A DNA stretch of 62,369 nucleotides from Thermoplasmatota archaeon (GCA_023489435.1 JAMDCA010000011.1:1-62369); one strand, 5' to 3'. Positions 10,001 through 18,749 are shown, numbered from the stretch's first letter. Program-made: numbers and translations. The notes: a model not told the origin generated them from the letters alone.

Positions 10001-11098
10001 GTGTCATTGAAAGCAGTAATTATGGCTGGAGGAAAGGGAACCCGCCTCAGGCCTATCACTTATTCAATTCCGAAGCCGCTGGTGCCTATCGCAGGAAAGC
10101 CATGCATCGGCTATGTGCTTGACTCATATTACGAGGCTGGAATCAAAGATGCCATCATCACTGCTGGTTACAAGTTTGAAGCCCTCATAAACGGAGTGAC
10201 CAGGTTCAAGCATCCTGACCAGAACATCCTGTTTTCAGTGGAAAGGGAACCTGTGGGAACAGCAGGAAGCATCAAGCTTGTCTCAAAATTCATTGATGAC
10301 ACATTTATCGTTGGAAGTGGCGATACACTGGCTGATTTCAACATAAAAAATATACTGAAGTTTCACAGGGAAAGAAAGTCCAAACTCACCATTGCTCTCA
10401 CCACTGTCGACGACCCGTCACAGTTTGGCATTGTGGAGATGAAAGATGGCATCATCACAAGATTCATGGAAAAGCCCACTCCAGACAAGGCTTTTTCAAA
10501 ATTAATCAATGCTGGGCTTTACATAGTGGAACCGGAAATCCTTAACCTTATACCGGAAGGCGAGCCATATGACTTTGCAAAGCAGCTTTTCCCGAAGCTT
10601 CTGGAAAATGGCATTAAGATAAATGGTTATGTGGGCGAAGGCACCTGGCTAGATACTGGGAGGCCAAATGACATGATAAGGGCAAACCAGCTCATGACCG
10701 AGAAATACGGATACACGTTCTCGGAAAACGGTGCATCGGGAAAACTCATTGTGAACACCTCGTTGAGGCAATTCACTGGCACAACCCTGAAGGGCCCAAC
10801 TTTTATCGGTGAGGGAGTTTCATCAATGAATGGTACAGTAATAGAAGGTTCTGCCATTTATGACGGGGTTCAGATTGGCCATGATGTGATTATTTCGGAC
10901 TCAATTCTCATGGATGGCGTCAAGGTCTTGGATGGGGCCAGAATTGAAAAGTCTGTCATCATGAAAGGCACTGTCATAGGCCAGAAATGTGAGATCCATG
11001 AAAGCGTTCTTGCGCCGAAACTGAATCTTCAAAGCAATTCCAGAGTGTATAATGTTTCCCTCTCTTCAGAAATTATTGAAGAGGAAAACGGGATTTAA
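10001..11098 (+). CDS. Sugar-1-phosphate nucleotidyltransferase (glucose/mannose-1-P type)
   Basis: Forms an NDP-sugar from a sugar 1-phosphate and an NTP for glycan or surface polysaccharide synthesis. The N-terminal Rossmann-like domain begins with KAVIMAGGKGTRLRP and the PKPLVPIAGKP loop, and has GSGDTLADF where the family has its metal-binding GD. The C-terminal third (about 245-350) is made of hexapeptide-like repeats (TFIGEGVSS, IEGSAIYDGVQIG, VIISDSILMDGV) that form a left-handed beta helix. GTG at 10001 is preferred to the TTG at 9995 because it places KAVIMAGG at the usual distance from the start. A TATA-like AAATATTAATG lies about 26 bp upstream, consistent with a leaderless start. 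Exact sugar and nucleotide are not decidable. Confidence 0.88.
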   Translation: MSLKAVIMAGGKGTRLRPITYSIPKPLVPIAGKPCIGYVLDSYYEAGIKDAIITAGYKFEALINGVTRFKHPDQNILFSVEREPVGTAGSIKLVSKFIDDTFIVGSGDTLADFNIKNILKFHRERKSKLTIALTTVDDPSQFGIVEMKDGIITRFMEKPTPDKAFSKLINAGLYIVEPEILNLIPEGEPYDFAKQLFPKLLENGIKINGYVGEGTWLDTGRPNDMIRANQLMTEKYGYTFSENGASGKLIVNTSLRQFTGTTLKGPTFIGEGVSSMNGTVIEGSAIYDGVQIGHDVIISDSILMDGVKVLDGARIEKSVIMKGTVIGQKCEIHESVLAPKLNLQSNSRVYNVSLSSEIIEEENGI

Positions 11099-11102
11099 AA
11101 AA

Positions 11103-11990
11103 TTAAAGAAAGCCAGCTTTCTGCAGGATCAGGAGATCTTCTGTGGTAAGCTGCTCCCCATTCTTGAACTTGTCAAAGAGTGTGGTAGCCTTTTTCTGGA
11201 GTTCCCCTTCCTTTTCCTTCTTCTTTGAGGCTTTGGCCTTTGTCCGCAGGCTTGAAATGACTTTCTCAAGGTCCCTGAGGTCGTTCTTTGCCTGGATGAA
11301 TGCCTCGTGTTCCTTTGTGGATTCCTGGCTGAATTTAACAAACTGCTCGTGGAATTCATCAGCCTTCTTCCTTGTTTCGTCAAGTTCCTGAAGGCTCTTG
11401 TTTATATCTTCACTTATTGAGGTTATCTTCTTGGAAATCTCATCAATATCCTTCTTCAGGGTCTCACCGCTCTTTCTTTCACCGTTGATCTTCTGGCTGA
11501 GGTCCTTAATGGAATCGTTGCTCTCCAGCTCCTTTTCCCTGAAGTTCTTCATCTGTTTGATCTCGTTGCTGAGTTTTCTTATCTCGGAAACGACCTTCGC
11601 CTCTTCCTTCTTCTCGAGTTGGGTTGTCTGCTGTCTTGTCTCAAGTCTCTGGAGTTCCTTCTCCTTAGCCCTGAGGCCTCTGCGGTCCACACCCTCGACG
11701 TTGGTCTCTTCCCTGATCTTGCGGTATTCTTTCCTGAGTTCAGATAATTCCTTATAATGTTCTTCTTTTTCTGCGCGAAGTTTCTGGACCTGCTCAATGA
11801 GATCGTTCTTCTCAGCAATCTTCTTCTTTACTTCTTCACGCATCTCGCGAACTTTGTTGTTAAGTATGTCCCTTTCCTCAGCGAACCTGTGGCTCTCCCC
11901 AGCAGCGTCGTCTCTCTTACCAATGTGCTCTTCAACTATCTGTCTAATATGTTCACGTTTTTGCTCAAAGTCTTCTAGAAGCTCGCTCAT
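11103..11990 (-). CDS. Archaeal coiled-coil protein, unknown function
   Basis: A protein of about 295 residues that is almost entirely charged heptad-like coiled coil from residue 5 to about 260, rich in Lys, Glu and Gln, with no membrane segment. It ends with a short conserved-looking tail (LFDKFKNGEQLTTEDLLILQKAGFL region). Proteins of this architecture are widespread in archaea and sometimes mislabelled phosphoserine phosphatase. The ATG at 11990 is chosen because GGTGA sits just before it; in-frame GTG and TTG codons lie 6 and 9 bp upstream. The gene converges with the nucleotidyltransferase with a 4-bp gap. Confidence 0.8.
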   Translation of the reverse strand: MSELLEDFEQKREHIRQIVEEHIGKRDDAAGESHRFAEERDILNNKVREMREEVKKKIAEKNDLIEQVQKLRAEKEEHYKELSELRKEYRKIREETNVEGVDRRGLRAKEKELQRLETRQQTTQLEKKEEAKVVSEIRKLSNEIKQMKNFREKELESNDSIKDLSQKINGERKSGETLKKDIDEISKKITSISEDINKSLQELDETRKKADEFHEQFVKFSQESTKEHEAFIQAKNDLRDLEKVISSLRTKAKASKKKEKEGELQKKATTLFDKFKNGEQLTTEDLLILQKAGFL

Positions 11991-11999
11991 ACTCACCAA

Positions 12000-12280
12000 T
12001 CACGCAAAAGCTTTTTCAGGATGCCCGATTTAAATAAATACTTTTGGTACTTCTGCCTGATTTTCTCCAGTTCTGTAAATCGTCCATAAAATTAATATTT
12101 CGAAGCTTTTCGAGAGCATGTGTTGATCATCAAAATATGCAATTTATGGTTCATCGAATTGCAAGAGGCTTGCCAGCCGTCTTGAGCTCCTCACTGAAAA
12201 GGAGAAATTTCTATACAATTCATACTACCAAAACTTTTATTGTCTTAGACATTGTGAAATGACCGGGAAACAGTATTAAT
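12000..12280. other. 281-bp gene-free stretch
   Basis: Divergent intergenic region between the coiled-coil protein gene and cbiB. It is AT-rich. A TATA-like element (ACTTTTATTG, about 12233-12242) lies roughly 40-50 bp before the cbiB ATG. No convincing open frame, tRNA or strong hairpin is visible. Confidence 0.5.
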
Positions 12281-13225
12281 ATGTCTGTGCTCACACTGGA
12301 AATATCGCTCGCCATCCTTCTAGGCTCCATTGCCATAGACTTTCTGTTCGGCGAGCCGAGGAAATATGTCCATCCTGTGACGCTGATAAGGAAAGTGGGC
12401 CAGACACTTGACCCATACATTAGATCTATTTCTGACAAGGGGGCAGGCGGTTTCCTTTATGTTATCGTCATTAGCGCAATGTTTGGGGGCCTCATATATG
12501 CCCTCCTTTATGCAACTTACACCTTCACAATTGTATACGTTATCATAGCCATCTTACTGCTCAAAGCATCTTTTTCACTCACATCCATAGGGCAGGACAT
12601 CAGCCCCGTGGTCAAGGCGCTGGAGGAGGGAAGAATTGAGGAGGCTAGGACCTTTGCTTCGAGGATCATCAAGAGAGATACAACAGGCCTGAGTGCCCCC
12701 GGGATTTCCTCTGCAGTCATAGAGACCATATCTGTAAGTCTTCTGAATGACGTCTTTTCTCCACTTTTCTACTTTGCATTCTTCGGAATAGCTGGAGCAT
12801 TCATTTCCAGGGTCACCAACGTGCTGGACACACTTGTGGGCCAGAAAAACCGCAGGAACATTGACTTTGGCAAGTGGCCCGCAATCATCCATACTGTGGT
12901 CAACTATATTCCCGCCAAGATAGAGGCACTTTTCATAATGATGGGGACCGAGCTCCTCAATTACAGGGTAAACAGCATTTCCTTCATAGCAGCCAGAACC
13001 TCAACAGACAGCCCAAACAACGGATGGGCAATGGGTTCTATGGCTTCATCCCTTAATCTGAGGCTTGAGAAGAGCGGCTACTACATTATCAATGAAAACG
13101 GATTTGAGCCATCAGTGGGTGACATCAAAAGAGCACTGAGGGCTTATTACATGTCCTTCTACATCTACCTGATTGTTTTTGTCATCCCGGTTATGATAAT
13201 TGTTTATTTCCTGCCGATGCTGTAA
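12281..13225 (+). CDS. cbiB: Adenosylcobinamide-phosphate synthase (CbiB/CobD)
   Basis: Membrane enzyme that attaches aminopropanol (phosphate) to adenosylcobyric acid in cobalamin synthesis. The 314-residue polytopic protein shows the family N-terminus DFLFGEPRKYVHPV, an IETISVSLLNDVFSPLFYFAFFG segment corresponding to the conserved E(T/N)..ND...P.F motif, and the late SPNNGWAMGSMA motif. Hydrophobic helices lie near 5-20, 60-100, 150-175 and 290-313. No other cobalamin gene is in the window. The last 35 bp overlap convergent pyrF. Confidence 0.9.
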   Translation: MSVLTLEISLAILLGSIAIDFLFGEPRKYVHPVTLIRKVGQTLDPYIRSISDKGAGGFLYVIVISAMFGGLIYALLYATYTFTIVYVIIAILLLKASFSLTSIGQDISPVVKALEEGRIEEARTFASRIIKRDTTGLSAPGISSAVIETISVSLLNDVFSPLFYFAFFGIAGAFISRVTNVLDTLVGQKNRRNIDFGKWPAIIHTVVNYIPAKIEALFIMMGTELLNYRVNSISFIAARTSTDSPNNGWAMGSMASSLNLRLEKSGYYIINENGFEPSVGDIKRALRAYYMSFYIYLIVFVIPVMIIVYFLPML

Positions 13226-13856
13226 AGGTGGAAATGGAAGAGTTAAGCTTCCTCACTTCCTCAATTGGGCTTTCCGCATTGTATATCGCCCTTCCAACTA
13301 TGAGTAGATCCGCCCCATTCCTCAGTGCTTCTTCGGGAGTTCCCCCCTGGGCGCCTATTCCCGGCGTCATAATCGTCAGGTCCCTGGTTCTTGAACGGAT
13401 GCGGGAAAGCATTGCATAATCGTTCCCGGGTGCTATGAGGCCATGGGCTCCTGCCCTTATTGACATATCTATGAGTTCGTCTGTTTTCGGGTAGATGAAT
13501 TGCTTTGCGCCGGGATGGCTCATGGCAACCACTGAAAATACTCTGGTGCTGCCTGCTGCCTCTACCACTGCCCTCAGGGAATCCTCCCCGGGGAATGACT
13601 GGCTTATGACTCCCCACGCCCCCTCATCGGATACCCTGCCGGCAATGAGGCTGTTGGTGTTTGGGATGTCCGCAATCTTCAGGTCACAGATTACTCTGGT
13701 ATGCTTGGAAAGTTCTGATACAATTGAAGAACCCCTGACCATAATAAGGGGCCAGTTGACCTTTATGGCAAAAACTTCCCTGCCTATCTTCCTGGCAAGA
13801 TCCAGGGCAAAATCACAATCAAAAACGTCCACTGCAACTACGAGTTTTGAATTCAC
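13191..13856 (-). CDS. pyrF: Orotidine 5'-phosphate decarboxylase
   Basis: Last step of UMP synthesis. The 221-residue TIM barrel shows AVDVFD with the phosphate/ribose-contacting Asp, AIKVNWPLI, the catalytic DLKIADIPNTN block (Asp-x-Lys-x-x-Asp), and the phosphate-binding TPGIGAQGG and ADLLIVGRAIY segments. The likely start is GTG at 13856, the only start that keeps the first beta strand complete. It overlaps the 3' end of cbiB by 35 bp. pyrE lies about 3 kb away in the opposite orientation and is not cotranscribed. Confidence 0.94.
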   Translation of the reverse strand: MNSKLVVAVDVFDCDFALDLARKIGREVFAIKVNWPLIMVRGSSIVSELSKHTRVICDLKIADIPNTNSLIAGRVSDEGAWGVISQSFPGEDSLRAVVEAAGSTRVFSVVAMSHPGAKQFIYPKTDELIDMSIRAGAHGLIAPGNDYAMLSRIRSRTRDLTIMTPGIGAQGGTPEEALRNGADLLIVGRAIYNAESPIEEVRKLNSSISTFTASAGNKQLS

Positions 13857-13948
13857 TTAGTTCCAGAATTTACATAATCTCCAACCATAGTTAAATTTTG
13901 TTGCAAAAAAAATAAATGGGGGAAAAGGTGGGATTTCAGCTTTAAAGA

Positions 13949-15097
13949 TTACTGGATTACGTCTATGCCAAGGTCTTCGTCAAATCCGCCAAGGAGTTTT
14001 CGAATGTTTCTTGCCTCATTCCTGCCTGAAATCATATACGGAGACTTGACACCAGTCAGGAGTACCAGGACCTTGATCTTGTCTCCCATGTCTGGTTCAA
14101 TGCTTGCCCCCCATATAATGCGGGCATCCTTGTTGATTCTCTTCTGGATCTCTGACATTGCGTTCTCTGCCTCACTCATTGTCATGTTGGGGCCACCTAT
14201 CACCCTGATCAGGCAGTTCTTGGCATCTGAGATGTCAGCCTCCACAAGGGGTGAGGAAATTGCATCGTTAACGGCTGAAAGGACACGGTTCCCTCCACCT
14301 GAAGCTTCACCAATTCCAACCATGGCAACGCCACCATCCTTCATGATGGTCTTGATATCGGCATAATCCAGGTTTATGAGCCCTGTCTTTGTTATGAGTT
14401 CAGTAATTCCCTTCATTGCCTCTGAGAGCACGGAATCTGCGTACTGGAAAGCTTCCTGTATAGGCCTTTTTGGAACTTCCTTGAGCAACTTGTCGTTTGG
14501 AATTGCAATGACTGTGTCTGAATATAGAGAGAGCTTCTCAAGCCCGGCGATTGCATTTTCCATTCTTATGTGCCCTTCGGCGGAAAATGGGAGTGTTGCT
14601 ATTGAAATCACCAGGGAGCCGGAATCCTTGGCTGCCTTGGCGATTATTGGCGCAGAACCTGTTCCGGTTCCGCCTCCAAGCCCACATGTGATGAATGCGA
14701 TGTCGGTCCTCTGTACAAGCCTCTGGATCTGGGGGAGATCTTCTATGGCGGCTTCTTCGCCAATCTTTGGGATGGCACCGGTACCCAGTCCCCTGGTCCT
14801 CTTCTTGCCTATTAGCATCCTGTATTTTGATCTGATAGTTGTGAGATGATTTGCATCGGTATTGACTGCGATGAGGTCAGCGCCGTCTATGCCTTCGCTG
14901 GAAAGCCTGTTGATCGTGTTGGAACCGCCGCCTCCACATCCTACGATCTTGATTCTCACTCTCAGCCTCTTGGCTATTTCGAGGATTTCACGGTCTTCGG
15001 GGGAGATGAAGTTGTCTTCTTCACTTACCACGTTGATGTGGGGCTGTTCTGAATTCTCCATTGCGGATCTATAGAGAAGGTCAACTATGTCTACCAT
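13949..15097 (-). CDS. ftsZ: Cell division GTPase FtsZ
   Basis: Tubulin-like GTPase that polymerises at the division site. The 382-residue protein has the T1 loop GCGGGGSN near 53-60, the AVNTDANHL block, the tubulin signature GGGTGTG at 141-147, and the T7-loop NLDYADIKTIM with catalytic Asp residues. The C-terminal domain follows (IIWGASIEPDMGDKIKVLVLLTG). The protein ends shortly after a short linker in a DLGIDVIQ tail. Only this one ftsZ is seen here, though many archaea have two. A TATA-like ATTATATAACC at about 15119-15128 lies about 25 bp before the ATG, so the message looks leaderless. Two copies of a 10-bp direct repeat lie just upstream of it. Confidence 0.96.
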   Translation of the reverse strand: MVDIVDLLYRSAMENSEQPHINVVSEEDNFISPEDREILEIAKRLRVRIKIVGCGGGGSNTINRLSSEGIDGADLIAVNTDANHLTTIRSKYRMLIGKKRTRGLGTGAIPKIGEEAAIEDLPQIQRLVQRTDIAFITCGLGGGTGTGSAPIIAKAAKDSGSLVISIATLPFSAEGHIRMENAIAGLEKLSLYSDTVIAIPNDKLLKEVPKRPIQEAFQYADSVLSEAMKGITELITKTGLINLDYADIKTIMKDGGVAMVGIGEASGGGNRVLSAVNDAISSPLVEADISDAKNCLIRVIGGPNMTMSEAENAMSEIQKRINKDARIIWGASIEPDMGDKIKVLVLLTGVKSPYMISGRNEARNIRKLLGGFDEDLGIDVIQ

Positions 15098-15160
15098 ATG
15101 TCTGATAAGATAATAACTAGGTTATATAATTTTTTTGTTTGAAGAAATAACAAATATTTG

Positions 15161-15192
15161 GTCTGTGATTCAACACACTTTTGTCTGTGATT
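15161..15192. repeat. 10-bp direct repeat pair upstream of the ftsZ promoter
   Basis: GTCTGTGATT occurs at 15161-15170 and again at 15183-15192, exactly 22 bp start to start (two helical turns), followed by a partial copy GTCTGACA at 15193-15200. The pair sits about 35-70 bp upstream of the presumed ftsZ TATA element. It could be a regulator-binding site; no binding protein is implied by the sequence. Confidence 0.5.
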
Positions 15193-15204
15193 GTCTGACA
15201 AAAT

Positions 15205-16575
15205 CTATTCCTTCCGAACTCTGTAACCCATTATCAGTGGAACAGGTATGAATGAAATTATCCCGGAAACCAGCAGTACAATAGCTGTGGCGGTATAGAA
15301 GAGTGACTTGTAAGCTCCTGCAATGGTCTGTCCCAATCCAAGGAAAATCGAGTCCACTATTCCGGATGGGATCATGGCTGTGATTATGAGGAACACAATT
15401 GTAAGGCCCATAACGGATCCCAAATTGATCATCAGCGTCCTGACACCAGCTGTCTCGCCTCTGAGTTGCGCTGGAGCGGAGAGCATAATGACTGTGCTGT
15501 TGGGTGTGAAGAAAAGCCCATTGCCGCTTCCGATAATAATCATGGGAACAGCATAGAGCAGGTAAGGCAGCCTTAAGAGTATCAGAGCCGCACCAATAAA
15601 TGACCCTATGCCTGTAAGTACCAGACCCAGGTTTTCAAGGAATGTGTCCGTAAACTTCTCCTTAAGATGCCCGGACAGGTAGCTCATGATGCCCATTGAA
15701 CCGGCAAGCGGGATCAGCAGTATCCCCGCCATTAGTGCCGAAAATCTCATGGGCCCCTGGTAGAACAGCGTGAAGAGCAATATCACGGAGAACCTTGAAA
15801 TGGAGGCCATTACCAGCGCAAGTGTGGAGACCGCCATGACACGGTTCTTCATGATCCCCGGGTTGAGTATTGGCCTCGGAGAGACCCTTTCCTGGTACCA
15901 GAACAAGGCGAAAAAAATAATGAGCCCGGACAGCAGTGTCAAGGTCAGATCAGATAAAATGCCCGATCCAGGAAGGATTGTGAGAAATACAATACCCGTG
16001 ATAATTGTCAGGGAAAGGAAAAGTGCACCTCTTCCGTCAATTTTACCTTTTCCTCCGTGGCTGACTTCCCTTATGTACCGGTTTGAAAGTAAGTAGCCAG
16101 CAAGAGCTATTGGAATATTGAAAATGAATATGGCCCTCCATGTCACTGCTGTAAGGATACCGCCAAGCAACGGCCCTATGGAAGTACCCACTGCAAGGAT
16201 GGCGGCATTTATTCCCATCGCACCCCTGAGTTCCACAGACTTGAAAGTGTCAGTGATTATGGCAAGGCTGTTTGAAAAAAGGAAGGCCCCTCCTATCCCT
16301 TGAATGATCCTGCCTGTCAGCAGGACGTCTCCCCCATTTGCCGCAAAGGATATGATGGAACCAGCCAGGAAGACCAGATATCCCAATGAGTAGAGCCTTT
16401 TCCTGCCAACGATGTCGGAGTATTTTCCAAGGATCGGTGTGAGAACTGTCAGGGCAAGTGAATACGCAACAATTATCCATATTGCAAGGAAAAAGGAAAT
16501 CCTGAGTTCAGCAATTATGGTTGGAATTGCGATGATCAGGGAAGAGGAATTGACAACCGAAAGAAATGTTCCCAT
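15205..16575 (-). CDS. MFS multidrug-type transporter (DHA2/EmrB-like)
   Basis: A 456-residue protein with about fourteen membrane helices, the DHA2 drug:H+ antiporter layout. The loop after helix 2 reads LGKYSDIVGRKRLYSLG, the family's GxLaDrxGrkr motif. The helix-5 region has AAILAVGTSIGPLLGGILT, matching antiporter motif C (G..xGP.lGG). The N-terminus is short: translation begins at MGTFLSVVN, whereas relatives usually have another 10-15 residues. An in-frame stop 45 bp upstream allows no earlier ATG. It is divergent from pyrE and lies just upstream of ftsZ. Substrate unknown. Confidence 0.88.
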   Translation of the reverse strand: MGTFLSVVNSSSLIIAIPTIIAELRISFFLAIWIIVAYSLALTVLTPILGKYSDIVGRKRLYSLGYLVFLAGSIISFAANGGDVLLTGRIIQGIGGAFLFSNSLAIITDTFKSVELRGAMGINAAILAVGTSIGPLLGGILTAVTWRAIFIFNIPIALAGYLLSNRYIREVSHGGKGKIDGRGALFLSLTIITGIVFLTILPGSGILSDLTLTLLSGLIIFFALFWYQERVSPRPILNPGIMKNRVMAVSTLALVMASISRFSVILLFTLFYQGPMRFSALMAGILLIPLAGSMGIMSYLSGHLKEKFTDTFLENLGLVLTGIGSFIGAALILLRLPYLLYAVPMIIIGSGNGLFFTPNSTVIMLSAPAQLRGETAGVRTLMINLGSVMGLTIVFLIITAMIPSGIVDSIFLGLGQTIAGAYKSLFYTATAIVLLVSGIISFIPVPLIMGYRVRKE

Positions 16576-16722
16576 CCCTGTAACTGAGATTATCTTCTTG
16601 CCGTATGAATCCGTGGTTCAGTACCCCCAGCCGATATAATGTATCAACTCAAGTACATACGCATGCGGATATAGTTCATTGGCTTTCATTGAAGTCTCCT
16701 GGAATTCCAACTCCGCACATGG

Positions 16723-16730
16723 CTTATACA
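16723..16730 (+). promoter_or_regulatory. TATA-like promoter element of pyrE
   Basis: CTTATACA lies 22-29 bp before the ATG at 16752, the spacing expected for a leaderless archaeal transcript. It argues against the much earlier in-frame starts, which would place the promoter inside the coding region. Confidence 0.5.
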
Positions 16731-16751
16731 TATCCTGTGGATCACATTTTC

Positions 16752-17282
16752 ATGGAAGGGCTCAACAAAAAACTTTCTCAGAAACTACTAGATTCTGGGG
16801 CAATTAAATTTGGCGACTTTGTGCTTACTTCAGGAAAGCATTCAAAATACTACGTAGACATAAAAGATGCTGCCACAAATCCCGAAATTCTCAGCCTCAT
16901 TTCTGAGATTCTTGTCGGTAGGATCGGAAACCACAAGATTGCAGGGGTGGAACTCGGAGCTGTGCCGATTCTGGTTGCAACCGCAGTTATGAAAGGGCTT
17001 CCATACCTCATCATAAGGAAGGAGAGGAAGCACGGCACCGGAAAGCTCACCATTGGCGAAATCACTCCGGGCGAAGAAATTGAGATTATTGAGGACGTTG
17101 TGACCACTGGCGGATCAATAATGAAAGCTGTGAATTACCTCAGGGAAAATGGAGCAATTGTTAACCGGGCCTATTGTGTTGTGGATCGGGAAGAAGGCGG
17201 AAAGGAACTTCTCGATTCAAATAATGTCAGGCTTGAGCCTCTTATCCGCATATCTGAGATAATGCCAGCTGGCACCCCATAG
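16752..17282 (+). CDS. pyrE: Orotate phosphoribosyltransferase
   Basis: Makes OMP from orotate and PRPP. The 176-residue protein shows GAIKFGDFVLTSGKHSKYYVDIK at the N-terminus, AGVELGAVPI, the Lys-rich RKERKHGTGK active-site loop, and the PRPP-binding EIIEDVVTTGGS motif (acidic pair plus TTGGS). Start chosen at 16752. An in-frame extension back to 16605 would add 49 residues unlike the family and would cover the TATA-like element at 16723-16730. Confidence 0.94.
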   Translation: MEGLNKKLSQKLLDSGAIKFGDFVLTSGKHSKYYVDIKDAATNPEILSLISEILVGRIGNHKIAGVELGAVPILVATAVMKGLPYLIIRKERKHGTGKLTIGEITPGEEIEIIEDVVTTGGSIMKAVNYLRENGAIVNRAYCVVDREEGGKELLDSNNVRLEPLIRISEIMPAGTP

Positions 17283-17293
17283 CCCGGAGATCA

Positions 17294-17947
17294 TCAGGAG
17301 AGTATATCGTCTATTCTTCCAATTTCTATTGGAGTGGTCTCTTTTCCAACAAATACACCCTTGCTGTTAGCCAGAATAGATGAGCCGACATACATGTTCC
17401 CGAAGTTGGCTGTGCCTTCCTTTACCGGGACCTTGAAAAGTTCTGACAGAGATTTCATTTCATCTTCAGTTGCCTCAGGAGTGACAAGCATACCTTTCTT
17501 CGTGAGTGTTGCTGCGCTTCCCACGGTCTTAATGCCGCCGATTGCCCCCTTCACAACTTCTACCCCGAGGGCGTCCTCTATCTTCTTCTGAGAGGAGGCA
17601 GTGAACGCTTTGTGGATCATTGCCGCCTTGTCATTGGCGATTACATCATTTCCAATGGCGTTTACCTTGTCCTTCAGGATCAGTATATTGCGCCCCTGGA
17701 GCAGATCGGAAAACTTGTTGTCAGAACCATTCCTTGACACCACTACACCATTGGAATTAAGTGCGATGAAAGTCCCTACAAGGCTTGAGTTATCTATGAA
17801 AAGCTTTTCCACGGGAGCCTGAAGGCCCTCAGATATTATTGAGGCGACTTCATCCTCAACATTGGCAGGCAGAAATACAACATCCTCCCAGGCCCTGCCA
17901 TAGACACCGAGGAAGTTGCTTCTTAAAATAGAGATTTTCTGTATCAT
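17294..17947 (-). CDS. eif6: Translation initiation factor aIF6
   Basis: Ribosome anti-association factor that binds the large subunit and blocks premature joining. The 217-residue protein has the fivefold pseudo-symmetric repeat pattern of the family: repeated segments such as NFLGVYGRA, NSSLVGTFIALNSNGVVVS, AIGNDVIANDKAAMIH, TVGSAATLTKKGMLVTP and FGNMYVGSSILANSKGVFVG. It is the last gene of the S19e-PDCD5-L39e-L31e-aIF6 operon, 11 bp after L31e. That order is conserved across archaea. Confidence 0.95.
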   Translation of the reverse strand: MIQKISILRSNFLGVYGRAWEDVVFLPANVEDEVASIISEGLQAPVEKLFIDNSSLVGTFIALNSNGVVVSRNGSDNKFSDLLQGRNILILKDKVNAIGNDVIANDKAAMIHKAFTASSQKKIEDALGVEVVKGAIGGIKTVGSAATLTKKGMLVTPEATEDEMKSLSELFKVPVKEGTANFGNMYVGSSILANSKGVFVGKETTPIEIGRIDDILS

Positions 17948-17958
17948 TTATGATGGAT

Positions 17959-18228
17959 TCATGGCAGTATTACTTCTGCCGTTCCGTCCTGTAATTTTAT
18001 AACTTTGACGGAAATTTTTGATTTTATCCTTTGCCTGCCCTGGGCCCATACTGATTCATTCACGCGGTTGTCAATCCATATCTTGGACTTCTCGACCTTC
18101 GTGTTCCTTGACACGTATTCCTTGAGTATCTCCATTGCCGTGTCAGCTCTCCTTTTGGATGATGACCTCTTTGCGGCCCTGAGTGGGACGTTAAGCACTA
18201 TTTCGTTGGTCAGTTCATTCTCTACCAT
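17959..18228 (-). CDS. rpl31e: Large-subunit ribosomal protein L31e
   Basis: An 89-residue archaeal/eukaryotic-type ribosomal protein. The family pattern is clear: NVPLRAAKRSSSKRRADTAMEILKEYVSRN, then KIWIDNRVNESVWAQGRQRI and the closing strand SVKVIKLQDGTAEVILP. The ATG at 18228 is chosen over the in-frame GTG at 18237 because an SD-like GGTGAT lies 5 bp upstream of it. Fourth gene in the ribosomal operon, directly after L39e. Confidence 0.95.
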   Translation of the reverse strand: MVENELTNEIVLNVPLRAAKRSSSKRRADTAMEILKEYVSRNTKVEKSKIWIDNRVNESVWAQGRQRIKSKISVKVIKLQDGTAEVILP

Positions 18229-18239
18229 AATTATCACCT

Positions 18240-18395
18240 TTACAGCTTAAGGCTGTTTCTTCTCCAGTTCCTTCTTTTTGGATTTGAAGTAACCCTTCTG
18301 GCGGTCTTCATCATGACCCAGCCAGGCACTCTTCTGTTTTCCTTTACTCTCTTCATCAGCCTTGTTTTTCGGCCAAGTTCCTTGTTTCTGCTCAT
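18240..18395 (-). CDS. rpl39e: Large-subunit ribosomal protein L39e
   Basis: A 51-codon gene, easily missed because of its size. The translation begins [17 protein letters not shown] and continues with [17 protein letters not shown] and [17 protein letters not shown]. This matches the L39e pattern throughout, including the conserved N-RR-VP-W-V-MKT core and the C-terminal RRNWRR. It is highly basic and lines the ribosomal exit tunnel in known structures. It starts 2 bp after the PDCD5 stop codon and ends 11 bp before the L31e start, so it is embedded in the operon. Confidence 0.95.
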   Translation of the reverse strand: MSRNKELGRKTRLMKRVKENRRVPGWVMMKTARRVTSNPKRRNWRRNSLKL

Positions 18396-18397
18396 TG

Positions 18398-18739
18398 TTA
18401 TCTCCTCTCTATCTTTGTTTCCCTTTTTGTTTCAGTCAATCTGGCAAGGATGTCCTTTATGTCTGAATCAGTAAGCAGGCGGTTTATCCTGCCCATTGAA
18501 GCCAGTTGAATCAATTGGTTTTCCACATTTTCTGCCATGTCAGGCCTCACGAGCCTCACATTGGAAAGACGTTCCCTTGCATCTGGAGCGAGTATTTGCC
18601 TCAGGATCTGGGCCCTTTTTGCCCTTTCAGCCTCCTGGGCTTTCTGCTGCTCATCTGCCTGCTTCTGCTCCGCAAGGTTACCCTGCATCTCAAGAAGCTT
18701 CTTTCTTCTTAATGCTTCAAGTTCGTCTTCGTTGTCCAT
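18398..18739 (-). CDS. PDCD5-family DNA-binding protein
   Basis: A 113-residue member of the PDCD5/TFAR19 family (archaeal MTH1615-like). It has a charged N-terminal helix ([16 protein letters not shown]), a Gln/Ala/Glu-rich segment (residues 25-45), and then the compact helical core with [32 protein letters not shown] and a C-terminal [13 protein letters not shown]. Basic tail. Cellular role in archaea is not settled; relatives bind DNA weakly in vitro. It sits between S19e and L39e, which suggests coordinated expression with ribosomal proteins. Confidence 0.93.
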   Translation of the reverse strand: MDNEDELEALRRKKLLEMQGNLAEQKQADEQQKAQEAERAKRAQILRQILAPDARERLSNVRLVRPDMAENVENQLIQLASMGRINRLLTDSDIKDILARLTETKRETKIERR

Positions 18740-18749
18740 TTCCTATCAC

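Noticed and set aside
12044-12262. 72-codon frame upstream of cbiB
   Set aside because: Covers the presumed cbiB promoter and shows no recognisable pattern.
12281-13225. Cobalamin riboswitch upstream of cbiB
   Set aside because: No B12-box-like sequence or large structured leader is visible, and the promoter appears close to the start codon.
16605-16751. 49-residue N-terminal extension of pyrE
   Set aside because: Not part of the family, and it would place a TATA-like element and the leaderless start inside coding sequence.
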